From contig NZ_BPTV01000001.1 in the NCBI RefSeq assembly GCF_019973375.1, forward strand, positions 992,001 through 1,056,000: a stretch of DNA of 64,000 nucleotides, given 5' to 3'. How positions within the stretch are numbered: the stretch's first letter is position 1; the number at the start of each line of letters is the position of its first letter. The stretch is from Prevotella lacticifex. GTDB taxonomy: Bacteria; Bacteroidota; Bacteroidia; Bacteroidales; Bacteroidaceae. The notes beneath the pieces were generated by a model. It had not been told where the DNA came from. It saw only the letters and a list, made by a program, of their open reading frames with translations, and ran no database searches. The translations under genes were made by a program, and so were the position numbers. Below are positions 18,222-27,558 of the stretch, piece by piece.

Positions 18222-20450
18222 TCAGTTCCCTAACTCCAACTGGTTCTTAACAAGGTTATAGTACGCTCCGCGCTTTGCCGTCAGCGTCTCGTGGTTGCCC
18301 GTCTCGACAATTTTCCCGTGGTCGATGACGACAATCTGGTCGGCATTCCTTACCGTGCTCAGGCGGTGGGCGACGATGACGACGGTCTTGCCACGGTAGA
18401 ACGTGTCGAGGTTCTCCACGATGGCCCGCTCATTGTTGGCATCGAGCGAGTTGGTGGCCTCGTCAAGGAAGATATAATCGGGATTCTTGTACACCGCACG
18501 GGCGATGAGTATGCGCTGACGCTGCCCCTGGCTCAGCCCCACGCCGTCACGGCCTATCTTTGTATTGTACTTTAACGGCAGTGACATTACATAGTCGTGG
18601 ATGCACGCTATCCGTGCAGCCTTCAATAAACGTTCCTTGTCGATGTTGCCGTCGTCAACGGCGATATTTCTTGCTATAGACTCAGAGAAGATGACACCGT
18701 CCTGCATAACAACACCGCACTGGCGGCGCCACCATTTCTTGTTTAGCGTATTGATGTCCGTGCCACCGATGTTTATATGCCCCTCTAATACAGGATAATA
18801 GCCGAGCATAAGCTTGACGAGTGTCGTCTTGCCGCTGCCCGAGGCACCAACGATGGCCGTCACTTTCCCATTGGGGATGCGTATCGTCACGTCGTCCAAG
18901 GTCTTGCGCAAGGCGTGAGGGTCGTACTTGAACATGATGTGCTCGATGTCGATGCCCTTGTTGTTGTCGGTTAGCGAGGTTCTGAGGCCATTCTTCCCAT
19001 TCTCGTCCTCAGCGCGGTGAATCTCATTGATGCGCTCCAGGCTGATTCTTACGTCCTGCAGGGAGTAGAAGAAATTCATCAGTTGCTCTACAGGTGAGTT
19101 TAGCTGTCCGATGATATACTGCACGGCAAGCATCATGCCGAGCGTCATCTGTCCATGGATGACGGCAGCGGCTGCCACAACGGTGATGACGATGTTCTTC
19201 ACCTCGTTGATGAGGATACTGCCGGCCTCCTGTGTCTGTTGCAGCTTCAGTGACTTCATCTGCACGTTGAAGAGGTCTACCTGCGTGTCCTCCCATTCCC
19301 AACGACGGCGCTGCTCACAGTCCTGAAGCTTGATTTCCTGCATGGACGTGATAAACTCGTAGGTCTTGTTGTTGTTGATGGCTTGTTGCTCGAAGAGCTC
19401 ATAGTCCAACACTTTGCGGCGGCGCAGAAAAAGCGTCATCCACAGACCATAGAGCAGACTCCCTGCAAGGAAGATGGCAAAAATGAGCTTGTTGTATAAC
19501 AGCAGCACCACCGTGAAAACCACAAAGGTGAGCATGGCGAAGGTGACGCTCAGTGCCTGGTTGGTGAGGAAGTTGTTCACGCGGCTGTGGTCGTTCATCC
19601 TCTGCATGAGGTCGCCCATGAGCTTAGTGTCGAAGAACGACATTGGCAGTTTCAGCAGCTTGATGAAGAAGTCGCTCACCAGCGAGATATTTATCCGCAT
19701 GGAGATATGCAGCAACAGCCACCGGCGGATGAAGTCGATGGCCGTGCGGCTGAAGGTGAGCATCAGCTGACCGAGCAGTATCAGCCAGATGAACCCAAGG
19801 TTCTGGTTTTTGATGCCTACGTCGACGATGGACTGCGTGAGGAACGGCAGGACGAGCTGCAACAAACTGCCCACGATAAGCCCAAGCACTATTTGTCCGA
19901 AATATCGCTTGTACTTTTTCACATAGCCGAAGAGAAAGCGGAACGACCGTGGATTCTTGTCTTTTCTTTCTTCTTTGCTGTCCTTACGGGAATAGAAAGC
20001 TGGTGTGGGCTCCAAAAACATCGCTATCCCCTTTTCTTCACCGTCCGACTGCGTGCTAATCCAGTGACTGGTGAACTCCTCGCGGTTGTACGTTATCAGT
20101 CCTTTCCCCGGGTCGGCGATATGGAATTTGCGACCTTTCCTTACCTCGTACAATACCACGAAGTGATTCTGATTCCAATGGAGGATGCATGGCAGAGGAA
20201 CTTTTTCCAACGTTTCCACCGCAGCACGTGCACAAACGGTATGAAAGCCCAGTGACCCCATGGTTTCATTGATGGCAAGGAGTGAAACTCCCTCGACCGT
20301 GGCATGGCATAGCTCAGACAGATATTCCTGCGAATATTCTCTGCCATAAAATTTACACACCATCTGCATACAGGCTATTCCGCACTGCATGGCATCGTGT
20401 TGGATAACTATAGGAAATTTCTCCACTTTTCTTATGTGCCTGTATGGCAT
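18222..20450 (-). CDS. C39 peptidase-containing ABC exporter (PCAT), module B
   Basis: A 742-aa exporter with the same layout as the module A copy: C39 peptidase with Cys23 in MQCGIACM, a His in NQNHF and an Asp in IADPG; six transmembrane helices; ATPase with GASGSGKTT, LSQGQRQR, FLDEATNSLD and AHRLSTV. Apart from the first dozen residues it is nearly identical to the module A exporter. Its natural substrate should be the 55-aa precursor at 24339-24506, in which a GG precedes the core. Upstream lies a decayed barrel tail (20457-20612) that matches the sequence preceding the module A exporter, so the exporter seems to have been copied together with its upstream border. Confidence 0.95.
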   Translation of the reverse strand: MPYRHIRKVEKFPIVIQHDAMQCGIACMQMVCKFYGREYSQEYLSELCHATVEGVSLLAINETMGSLGFHTVCARAAVETLEKVPLPCILHWNQNHFVVLYEVRKGRKFHIADPGKGLITYNREEFTSHWISTQSDGEEKGIAMFLEPTPAFYSRKDSKEERKDKNPRSFRFLFGYVKKYKRYFGQIVLGLIVGSLLQLVLPFLTQSIVDVGIKNQNLGFIWLILLGQLMLTFSRTAIDFIRRWLLLHISMRINISLVSDFFIKLLKLPMSFFDTKLMGDLMQRMNDHSRVNNFLTNQALSVTFAMLTFVVFTVVLLLYNKLIFAIFLAGSLLYGLWMTLFLRRRKVLDYELFEQQAINNNKTYEFITSMQEIKLQDCEQRRRWEWEDTQVDLFNVQMKSLKLQQTQEAGSILINEVKNIVITVVAAAAVIHGQMTLGMMLAVQYIIGQLNSPVEQLMNFFYSLQDVRISLERINEIHRAEDENGKNGLRTSLTDNNKGIDIEHIMFKYDPHALRKTLDDVTIRIPNGKVTAIVGASGSGKTTLVKLMLGYYPVLEGHINIGGTDINTLNKKWWRRQCGVVMQDGVIFSESIARNIAVDDGNIDKERLLKAARIACIHDYVMSLPLKYNTKIGRDGVGLSQGQRQRILIARAVYKNPDYIFLDEATNSLDANNERAIVENLDTFYRGKTVVIVAHRLSTVRNADQIVVIDHGKIVETGNHETLTAKRGAYYNLVKNQLELGN

Positions 20451-20456
20451 TGCATT

Positions 20457-20612
20457 TTATTTAAGTATACTGTTGTTAGTATTTTTATCCGCCCTGCCCC
20501 CTCCGTGTCTCAACTTTTTGTGTCCGAGTCAAAGTTGTAATTTGTATTTTCAAAGATATTGAATGACAGAAGAAAGAGTCGCAAGTTTCATCCAATTTTT
20601 GTAGCCTAAATA
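20457..20612 (-). pseudogene. Decayed 3' end of a barrel gene (copy of 3644-3800)
   Basis: The sequence between the module B barrel and exporter matches the last 50 or so codons of the barrel gene at 3644-5953, including the identical stop context AGTATACTTAAATAA. Small indels and substitutions break the frame. Only the tail is present. It shows that an exporter block carrying the end of a module A type barrel gene was joined downstream of a different barrel. Confidence 0.75.
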
Positions 20613-20652
20613 CAACTTTTTGTAATGCCGCACTCCATGTAATCATACTGTG

Positions 20653-22965
20653 TTATAGTCTGTTCATTTCTCCACTTCCGGCTCCAGTACCTTTATACTT
20701 GGATTCTTGCCGATTGAACGTGTATCGGATAGTGACAGTGGCGCAACGTCCGAAATATCGATTGGATTCTGACAACTTAACATTGGGACAATACAACGTT
20801 GAAGCGTCGTTGTTGTGATTCAATATATCATCAACAGCGAATTTAATATTCACTTTGTCTTTGCATAATGACTTTGAGAAATTTAGGCTCAAGTCATAGA
20901 CGTTCTTGTTGATATAAGCATTTTGGCTGTTTCCCTTTGTCTGGCAGTTGAAATCGATAACGGCAAGCCATCCACTACTTGTCTTGAAATTGTTGGATAA
21001 TTCAAAGTTCCATATTGGTTTCTCGAATTTGCCCGTGAGATATTCCGTTCGTTTTAGCCATTGTTTCATGAGTCCTATAGTGATTTCCGGATTCCATATA
21101 CCTATTTGCGGACTGACCACTAATGTTGGAGCAAGGACACTCACACGAGGAATGTTCTTGTATGTTGTCATCAATACATATTGATTGCCAGACATAGGAT
21201 ATGAGTAATATATGATGTCATGATGTCTTGAAGAGTAATCGAGCACGAATTGTATAAAGTTCCAACCCATAATTAACGACAAATCATCGATTGTTGTATT
21301 TTCTAATAAGGGGTTGCCAGTCATTAATGAATACATACTTGCATACTGGACATCATTGCTCAGTTGTCTGTAGGATGGGCGTGCAATCTTGGAAGTGTAC
21401 GAAAGGTTCAGGCCGACTTGGCCGATGGAGGCATCGACACTGATTGAAGGGAAGAAGTTGTTGAACACTTTGTGAGTCTTCGCAGCATCCTCATAAGTAT
21501 AGTTCACATTCTCATATCTTATACTTGCCGACAAACTTAGAAAATCAAAGTCGTATGTGTATCCTGTGAAGAATGCCAATGATGTCTGCCGGAATCTTCC
21601 ATTGGCAGTAGGTACGTAGCCGAGTTTCTCCTCATAAATATCTTTTCTCTTAGTGTACGTGTCCTCTGTGCCAATATTATATTTTCCACCCAATATTGGT
21701 ACAGATAAAGACATTTTAAAAGCGAAGAGAGTATTCCGGACCGAATTTGTGGTAGTGAGATGTCTGTCGCTGTTCGCTTTCGACTGTTCTTTAATATCAT
21801 TGCTGGTGTCATACCCTGTATGCATAAAGTCAGCATCCATTTTAAGATTTGACTTTCCAAAATTCAAATTATAGTAAGAGCTTACTCTGTGTCCCACCTT
21901 TGGATGTGTCCGACCTTCAGTAAGGTTCATGAGTTGGTCATAATCAGTATTCTCTACGGTTATGTCGTTGTTGAACATTGATGAAATGCTGTTGCGCATA
22001 GGGACGTAGAGATAGTATTTCATTCCCCCATTTGACGAATCACCCATATAATTGAACCCCGCCATAATATGACCGTTACGGTTTCTGTTCCGGTTGTTCA
22101 TGAAGATCGATTCTGTATACGCTGAATTATTACTGTTGGCCTTTTGTATTATGTCCGCATCTTGAAGCGCCCCCTCGTTGTTAACCCACATTGAGCCAAA
22201 CAAGTTCAAGTTGTTGAAAGTATAATTGACATTGGCCTCCATTTCGGCTTTGTCCTTGTGTTTCCGTCCTTTTCCGTATGCCCCGCTGATATCCACGCTC
22301 AATCCGGGATCTTTTTTCCTTATAGTATTTATCAGGATAACCGATGTTGACGTAGCATCATATTGCGAGCCAGGGTTAAGAACGAGATTAATATCCTTTA
22401 TATCAGTCGATTTCAACTGCTGTAGCTCTTTGTCACTGCGCATCTCAATACCATTTATGTATATTGTAGGAGCTCCTTTGCCGAATACATCTATTTCGTC
22501 CCCTTTCTTTCTGATCATTGGCATGTGCAGCAGGACATCCTCCGCGTTGCCCAACTTCTCCAGCGCCGTTCCTGTCACATTCACTTGTATGCCACCTTCG
22601 GTAAGTTTCAATTTTGGCCTTTGTCCTTTGACAACCACTTCATCGAGGGTAAGACTGTCAGGAATAAGCGATATATGAAGGTCTTTATTGTCTTTGCAGA
22701 CGACAGTACTTGTTGCGTAAGAAAGGTATGATACGTGAACAATGATAGGCATGGTTCTGACCGTCAAGTAGAATTTGCCTGTGCTGTCAGCCTCTGCGAA
22801 CTTGGATTCGGAACTGTCGTTCTGCATATTGTATGCAATGATGGCGTAAGGCAGTGGCTTGCCGGAGTTGTCTGTGACGTCTCCTCTTATTGTCGTTTGT
22901 GACATAAGTTGAAGACTTCCAAGAATTAAAATGAATGTAGATATAATTTGTTTCTTATTGATCAT
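20653..22965 (-). CDS. Outer-membrane beta-barrel protein (module B)
   Basis: A 770-aa protein with a signal peptide (MINKKQIISTFILILGSLQLMSQ), a carboxypeptidase-regulatory-like domain (about 28-105), the linker LDEVVVKGQRP, a plug-like segment (about 120-200; DVLLHMPMIRKKGDEIDVFG, APTIYINGIEM) and a large barrel ending in the motif YKGTGAGSGEMNRL. It closely parallels the module C barrel. The ATG at 22965 shares its A with the stop of the radical SAM gene (TGATG), so the two are translationally coupled. A GTG three bases upstream is a less likely start. The role in export, import or immunity is open. Confidence 0.87.
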   Translation of the reverse strand: MINKKQIISTFILILGSLQLMSQTTIRGDVTDNSGKPLPYAIIAYNMQNDSSESKFAEADSTGKFYLTVRTMPIIVHVSYLSYATSTVVCKDNKDLHISLIPDSLTLDEVVVKGQRPKLKLTEGGIQVNVTGTALEKLGNAEDVLLHMPMIRKKGDEIDVFGKGAPTIYINGIEMRSDKELQQLKSTDIKDINLVLNPGSQYDATSTSVILINTIRKKDPGLSVDISGAYGKGRKHKDKAEMEANVNYTFNNLNLFGSMWVNNEGALQDADIIQKANSNNSAYTESIFMNNRNRNRNGHIMAGFNYMGDSSNGGMKYYLYVPMRNSISSMFNNDITVENTDYDQLMNLTEGRTHPKVGHRVSSYYNLNFGKSNLKMDADFMHTGYDTSNDIKEQSKANSDRHLTTTNSVRNTLFAFKMSLSVPILGGKYNIGTEDTYTKRKDIYEEKLGYVPTANGRFRQTSLAFFTGYTYDFDFLSLSASIRYENVNYTYEDAAKTHKVFNNFFPSISVDASIGQVGLNLSYTSKIARPSYRQLSNDVQYASMYSLMTGNPLLENTTIDDLSLIMGWNFIQFVLDYSSRHHDIIYYSYPMSGNQYVLMTTYKNIPRVSVLAPTLVVSPQIGIWNPEITIGLMKQWLKRTEYLTGKFEKPIWNFELSNNFKTSSGWLAVIDFNCQTKGNSQNAYINKNVYDLSLNFSKSLCKDKVNIKFAVDDILNHNNDASTLYCPNVKLSESNRYFGRCATVTIRYTFNRQESKYKGTGAGSGEMNRL

Positions 22966-24275
22966 CACTTAATTTCTATTTTCTCCTGTTCTATTTTCTC
23001 AAATAGCACTCTTCTTGCATAATCAATTCTTAATTTCTCGTTTTTATTTAGGTTGCAATGTTTGCCAATTTTATCCTCAAGTACTTTCTGACTACAACCC
23101 CCTGCGCAAATTGGAAATATGTTACAATTAATGCATTCCTTGTCGTTTATCGGTGATAAATGAATCCTTTTTTCATGTATGGCATTCCATCGTATATCAC
23201 CATTTTCCGCTATGTGTCCTTCCTCTTGAACTGGGCTAAAATTCCTTGCAGTACATTTGAAGACCTTGCCGTTAGGGTTTATAACCATGTTATTGGCCTT
23301 GTCAGCATAACAGGTAGACCAGATAGATGAAGGATATGTGAAGTATGATGCGCTGTCAAATCCTAAAGATCTTGATTCTGCTAACAATTTGTCAATAGTG
23401 TCATAGACGCTATAATCCGATTGCCATACTTTTTGTATGGAGATATGCAAGTATTGTTTGGCTTCTTCGATATTAACAAATTCATGCAATAACTTTGCAA
23501 TATCTAATTTCGTATCTTCCGAGATATTTAGTCTTAAAACGATATTTATCTTGTGCTTTAAACAATCTATTATGTTATTTGTAATCTTCTTATATGAGTT
23601 GTCTCCTTTAAATGAAAATCTAACTTTATTATGGCGTTCTTTGTTGCCATCAAGTGTAACCTGTATAGCTTCCAATATGGGATTTTCAGTAAAGTATTTA
23701 ATGAACTTGTTTGAGATAAGATAACCATTTGTCGTAAAACCTACTTTGATGGTCAAAGTATCTAATAAAGGGTCCTTTTTAATATCTTCGATCAATGGGA
23801 CAACGACACTTTTGAAGAACAACAAAGGCTCGCCGCCAAAAAATGAAATTTTGAATGTTGTTATTTCTGGCTTGTTTTTTATTATCTTCTCAAGTGCCAA
23901 AACTATATGCTTTATTTCTGGTTGAGAAATATGTTCTTTGTTGTTGTGATTTTCGTAACAATACCAACACGAAAAGTTACAAGCTAATGATGGTATTATT
24001 GTGAATTCTAACACATCATTCACATTGTTAGTTTCTTCGAGGATATTCTTGACCATATTTCTTTCATTAATATCGTCATCAAGAATAATTTTATTTTCTT
24101 TTAGAGTGTTGACTAATCTGTGATCAATGTTACTTAGAGAAAGATGTAATTTATCATCAATACCCCATTTGGTCATGTCACTTCTAAAGCACATGACTAC
24201 ACTGTCCCATAAAGTATTATACAGTATTAAATACTTTTTATAGGGTATTATTATATTATATAAGCTTAGTTTCAT
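22965..24275 (-). CDS. Radical SAM/SPASM peptide maturase (module B)
   Basis: About 436 aa. An N-terminal domain of about 85 residues (MKLSLYNIIIPYKKYLILYN) looks like the leader-recognition region of such maturases. It is followed by the cluster motif CNFSCWYC and FFGGEPLLFF for SAM binding. The C-terminus has a SPASM-type Cys set (FKCTARN, CINCNIFPICAGGC, HCNLN). This architecture is that of enzymes making thioether or carbon crosslinks in RiPPs. It lies 63 bp downstream of the precursor. An ATG at 24308 is also possible, but 24275 aligns with the module C enzyme (MNYILSKY). The exact modification cannot be read from sequence. Confidence 0.9.
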   Translation of the reverse strand: MKLSLYNIIIPYKKYLILYNTLWDSVVMCFRSDMTKWGIDDKLHLSLSNIDHRLVNTLKENKIILDDDINERNMVKNILEETNNVNDVLEFTIIPSLACNFSCWYCYENHNNKEHISQPEIKHIVLALEKIIKNKPEITTFKISFFGGEPLLFFKSVVVPLIEDIKKDPLLDTLTIKVGFTTNGYLISNKFIKYFTENPILEAIQVTLDGNKERHNKVRFSFKGDNSYKKITNNIIDCLKHKINIVLRLNISEDTKLDIAKLLHEFVNIEEAKQYLHISIQKVWQSDYSVYDTIDKLLAESRSLGFDSASYFTYPSSIWSTCYADKANNMVINPNGKVFKCTARNFSPVQEEGHIAENGDIRWNAIHEKRIHLSPINDKECINCNIFPICAGGCSQKVLEDKIGKHCNLNKNEKLRIDYARRVLFEKIEQEKIEIK

Positions 24276-24338
24276 AAGTTTAACTTTAGACAGAAAAGGT
24301 ATTGTCATCTTTTAGCAGATGGCAATACCTAATCTTAA

Positions 24339-24506
24339 TCAGCGGCAATAATTATTGCATCCACATTGAAAATAGTTTTTATTTACGACGATCGGTCTAT
24401 GGGTATGACCAGGGAGTTTGCATGAGGCAAAACCCCCGTTTAAATTTCCCATGTCATCTTCGGTGAGTGGGGTGATAGAACTTAGTACAGAATCTATGTG
24501 TTCCAT
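24339..24506 (-). CDS. RiPP precursor peptide, 55 aa (module B)
   Basis: A short gene read directly from the sequence. The leader is MEHIDSVLSSITPLTEDDMG, then NLNGGF (Gly24-Gly25), then a 30-residue core containing Cys29, Cys48, Cys50 and Cys54 (ending FQCGCNNYCR) with several His and Arg. The double-glycine site suits the C39 exporter. Position between DUF3244 and the radical SAM gene is where a precursor is expected. The spacing of C-G-C-x3-C at the very end is suited to thioether crosslinks; that is inference. I do not recognise the core as any known peptide. Confidence 0.8.
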   Translation of the reverse strand: MEHIDSVLSSITPLTEDDMGNLNGGFASCKLPGHTHRPIVVNKNYFQCGCNNYCR

Positions 24507-24606
24507 AATCAGTATCTTTATTAGTTAATACCTCCAATTAACGCAATTCGGTATAGCGCCTTTGAACAGTGTGGTCTGGATTATAATATTGGCCTCTATT
24601 ATACTC

Positions 24607-24960
24607 TTATAATGTAAATTCCCCACTATATGTGGTATTGCCCAAAACTATGTAAAGGGTATAGTCCCCTTCTGCAAGAGCTCCTAAATCCAATGATACC
24701 ACACCACTATTTGTTATAGAAGACATGGTGGAACTCACAATATTGCCTTGGGAATCACTAACGAGAACTTGTATACCACCAGTGTACCCTTTCACATCTA
24801 CAGTTATAAGCCCATTCTCATAGTCAGCAGATACACGTGTTATAGACGGCATGCGCATACCTCCATGATGAGTCGTCCCCTCCTTTCGGATATCAATACC
24901 AAAAGCATAGCTTGGTATAAATGTGACGAATACTAATAATAGTATAAGCAATTTCTTCAT
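24607..24960 (-). CDS. Small secreted DUF3244-like protein (module B)
   Basis: A 117-aa protein (start MKKLLILLLVFVTFIPSYAF at 24960) with a signal peptide and one beta-sandwich; the C-terminus YTLYIVLGNTTYSGEFTL parallels the module A copy. It shares the length and key phrases but diverges clearly from the A and D copies, unlike the near-identical regulators. A longer in-frame start at 25017 is excluded because it lies upstream of the predicted transcript start. First gene of the module B operon, with the precursor about 100 bp downstream. Confidence 0.78.
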   Translation of the reverse strand: MKKLLILLLVFVTFIPSYAFGIDIRKEGTTHHGGMRMPSITRVSADYENGLITVDVKGYTGGIQVLVSDSQGNIVSSTMSSITNSGVVSLDLGALAEGDYTLYIVLGNTTYSGEFTL

Positions 24961-24986
24961 ATCAAATCGTTTTATGTTTTCGGTTG

Positions 24987-25111
24987 CAAAGTTAGGTACT
25001 TTAGAGATGCCTTGCAAATAAACGAGGTCTATTTCTTTAATTTTGCCATAATTGTAACATGTTGTATATTAGGTTCTTGTCTTTTCATCACCAAATACCA
25101 GGTCTATTTCT
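24987..25111 (-). promoter_or_regulatory. Promoter with paired GAAATAGAC boxes for the module B operon
   Basis: Minus strand: -7 TAACTTTG (24987-24994), -33 TTTG (25015-25018), spacer 20. Boxes AGAAATAGAC at 25027-25036 and 25102-25111, 75 bp apart; the proximal one is 8 bases from the -33 element. Confidence 0.75.
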
Positions 25112-25126
25112 GCAATGTTAGAGACT

Positions 25127-26725
25127 TTAAAAGGCTTCGATGAACGTACGCAAAGACACCTTTTCACCGCTAATTCCTACTTTAGCTTTATAGACAAACA
25201 ACTTTTGCTTGATCGATTTTTCGCTAATCCCATATATCAAAGCCAATGCCTTTGTGGGCATTTTAAGGCGGAGAAGCATCATAAGACGAATGTCATCATC
25301 GCTTAGGTCGGGGAATGTGCTATGTAGTCTGGACACAAAGTTGCTTTCTACACCATCAACAAACAGTCTTATCTCTTCCCAATCCTCTTCTGTTAGCGGC
25401 ACAGTGTCGGTCTTGTTGCCCCTCAGTTCTTGAATCTTTTGAGCAGTATCTATCCTTCTGAGGATAAAGCTGCGCATGGTTGAAAGCTGAATTTCCTTAT
25501 GATGCAGTTCCTCATTATGTATTCTTTCTTCTTGTAGCAATTTTTCTTGCTCTGCTTTTAGCTTGTCTTTGGCGGTTGACTTATATTGTCGGTAAGAATG
25601 CAGAATAAACAAAATTATTGTAAGGGCAAACAAAGACGTGACTACAATAAGCCATGACAACAATCGCGCTTCACCCTTAGCGACGCCCTTCTCATACTTT
25701 GTCTTCACTAAGGAATTATAATATTCTTGTTTGCTATCCAGCTGATTGTCATACATCTGCTCCAGGTAGTAGTATGCCGAGTCGGCGTTGTTGTATGCCA
25801 CATCATAATCGTGCGCTTTGATGGAAGCCAAGTGCCTAATGTTGAAATCTATATATTTATATTCCGCATTATCTGGATGGATAGAGTTAAGTATTTTCTT
25901 GCAAGACGATAAGGAATCTGCATCAAGATAAGCAGTAGCAAGGTTCAATGCTTTCGAAATGTCGAATTTTGAACATGTAGAATAAGAGGCTTTAGAATAA
26001 CGTAAAGCCATTGTGAAATCTTTGCGCTGCTTTTCAATAGCAGCCATGTCTTGATAAACATCAGAAAGGATGTCTGAGTCTTTCAGCTCGCTGGCAATAA
26101 TGAAAGCTTCATTGCATTTGGTCGCTGCACTTGCTGCATTACCAGCGAGTAGCAATGCCATGCTGGCATTTAGTTTGAGGTAAATGGTATTATATTTTGA
26201 TGCGCCAGGAAGTTTATTGTAGATATTTTCAGCAATGCCTGCTACTTTTACAGCCCTTTGCGGGTCTGTCTGCCTTATAACACGGGAGTATTTCTCCAGT
26301 GCCATGCATTGTGTGTATTTGTCCCTGTGCTGTTTTGAGACATTTGCAGCCTTTTGTAAACAGCCCAAAGCCAACTCTGTGCTATCGTTGAGCATGTAGT
26401 ATTTGCCCATGTAGTACTCGCATTTGGCATAGAGCGAGTCTTGCTCTCTATTATTATAATAGGTGTAGGCAGTCCTTAACAGTGAGTCGTTGTCAACATC
26501 AAGCCCGCTCTTGTCCTGTGCGATTGTGTAGACGAGGGCATATCGCGCCATTTCGGCTTTACTAAGTTTTGCTTGGTCAACTCCATTAAGTACGGACAAA
26601 GCACTGTCAGGTGCCGTGGCTGTCAATCGGTAAGCTAAATCAATAGCTCTGTTGTGCGTCTCCTTGCAGCCTGTAACGAGAAACGCGGCCAGCAAAAATA
26701 AGATTATAATAACTTTGTTGTTCAT
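25127..26725 (-). CDS. Membrane-anchored TPR regulator with C-terminal HTH (module B)
   Basis: About 532 aa with the same order of parts as the module A regulator: lipoprotein signal ending LVTGC, TPR-like helices, one transmembrane helix at about two thirds, a coiled coil (KDKLKAEQEKLLQEERIHNEE) and a C-terminal HTH (MPTKALALIYGISEKSIKQK). The first 130 residues are nearly identical to the module A copy. The middle of the TPR region differs strongly, then the HTH is similar again. A conserved DNA-binding end with a variable sensor region suggests different input signals acting on a common operator. Start 26725 is set by the promoter at 26743-26774. Confidence 0.82.
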   Translation of the reverse strand: MNNKVIIILFLLAAFLVTGCKETHNRAIDLAYRLTATAPDSALSVLNGVDQAKLSKAEMARYALVYTIAQDKSGLDVDNDSLLRTAYTYYNNREQDSLYAKCEYYMGKYYMLNDSTELALGCLQKAANVSKQHRDKYTQCMALEKYSRVIRQTDPQRAVKVAGIAENIYNKLPGASKYNTIYLKLNASMALLLAGNAASAATKCNEAFIIASELKDSDILSDVYQDMAAIEKQRKDFTMALRYSKASYSTCSKFDISKALNLATAYLDADSLSSCKKILNSIHPDNAEYKYIDFNIRHLASIKAHDYDVAYNNADSAYYYLEQMYDNQLDSKQEYYNSLVKTKYEKGVAKGEARLLSWLIVVTSLFALTIILFILHSYRQYKSTAKDKLKAEQEKLLQEERIHNEELHHKEIQLSTMRSFILRRIDTAQKIQELRGNKTDTVPLTEEDWEEIRLFVDGVESNFVSRLHSTFPDLSDDDIRLMMLLRLKMPTKALALIYGISEKSIKQKLFVYKAKVGISGEKVSLRTFIEAF

Positions 26726-26742
26726 TGCATCGTAAATTTTGG

Positions 26743-26868
26743 CAAAGTTACGCATTAATTACCAATGCAGCAAATATATAAGGTCTATTTCTTTAGTTTG
26801 CGTACTTTTGTTAATTGGCTGATAACCAGCAATATATCGGTTGTAATTAAATTCATAGGTCTATTTCT
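26743..26868 (-). promoter_or_regulatory. Promoter with paired GAAATAGAC boxes for the module B regulator
   Basis: Minus strand: -7 TAACTTTG (26743-26750), -33 TTTG (26771-26774), spacer 20. Boxes at 26783-26792 and 26859-26868, 76 bp apart. This segment and the following sequence up to the HlyD gene are an exact repeat of 17388-17680. Confidence 0.75.
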
Positions 26869-27007
26869 GCGTCTACATGCCAGAAATAACGTCGGATATG
26901 TCATGTCTTTCCTACTTTAATACATCAGAACGTGGGGCAACCTCCAACTGTGCTATGGTCTGTTGACATGGGTAGCAACTTTTTGAGCACAAATCTGCAA
27001 GAGGAGA

Positions 27008-27481
27008 CTATTTCCTGAAGACCTGCTGCCACAGAGTCTTGTCACTGATAGTGATTTTAGCTGAGGCCTTCAGGCCTGGCTGTACCTTTTTGCCGTTAGA
27101 GCGGATGGAGGTCTTGGCGGTAAAATAATGGTTCCCGTCTACGATGAGAAGATTTTCGCTGTGGCTGGTGATGGGGCACACGATTGGTGCGGTATCTTCG
27201 TCCTGTCCTTCAAGGGTGATGCATGCCGTGTGCGGCTCATCAAAGAGATAAAGGTATTTGTAAGGGACAAGGAACTCAACCGAGTCTTTGCTCGTTACCT
27301 TTCCCTGCGCCTCTATCGTGATGGGGTAGCGGATGGTGTAGAAGGCGACGGCAAGGGCGATGACGACAAGCGTAATGACCAACGTACCGGTCCGCACAAG
27401 GGCTGGAGGCACCTGCCCGATGATGTGGCGAACTTTCTCACTCCGCAGTTCTATATTTTCTGATTCATTCTTGTTGTCCAT
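27008..27481 (-). CDS. Short HlyD-like membrane adaptor, module C
   Basis: A 157-aa protein with the same single-helix, short-periplasmic-domain layout. It differs from copies A and B in a central patch (VTSKDSVEFLVPYKYLYLFD, then HTACITLEGQDEDTAP) but is identical at the C-terminus. The mosaic suggests partial gene conversion. It lies 77 bp downstream of the module C exporter, whose partner it probably is. Confidence 0.7.
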   Translation of the reverse strand: MDNKNESENIELRSEKVRHIIGQVPPALVRTGTLVITLVVIALAVAFYTIRYPITIEAQGKVTSKDSVEFLVPYKYLYLFDEPHTACITLEGQDEDTAPIVCPITSHSENLLIVDGNHYFTAKTSIRSNGKKVQPGLKASAKITISDKTLWQQVFRK

Positions 27482-27558
27482 GTCTAAAAAGTTTTTTTTG
27501 CTTTGTCGGTGTCAATTGCCATTGTTCATCAATCGAAATTAAGCGGACGCTCTATAGA

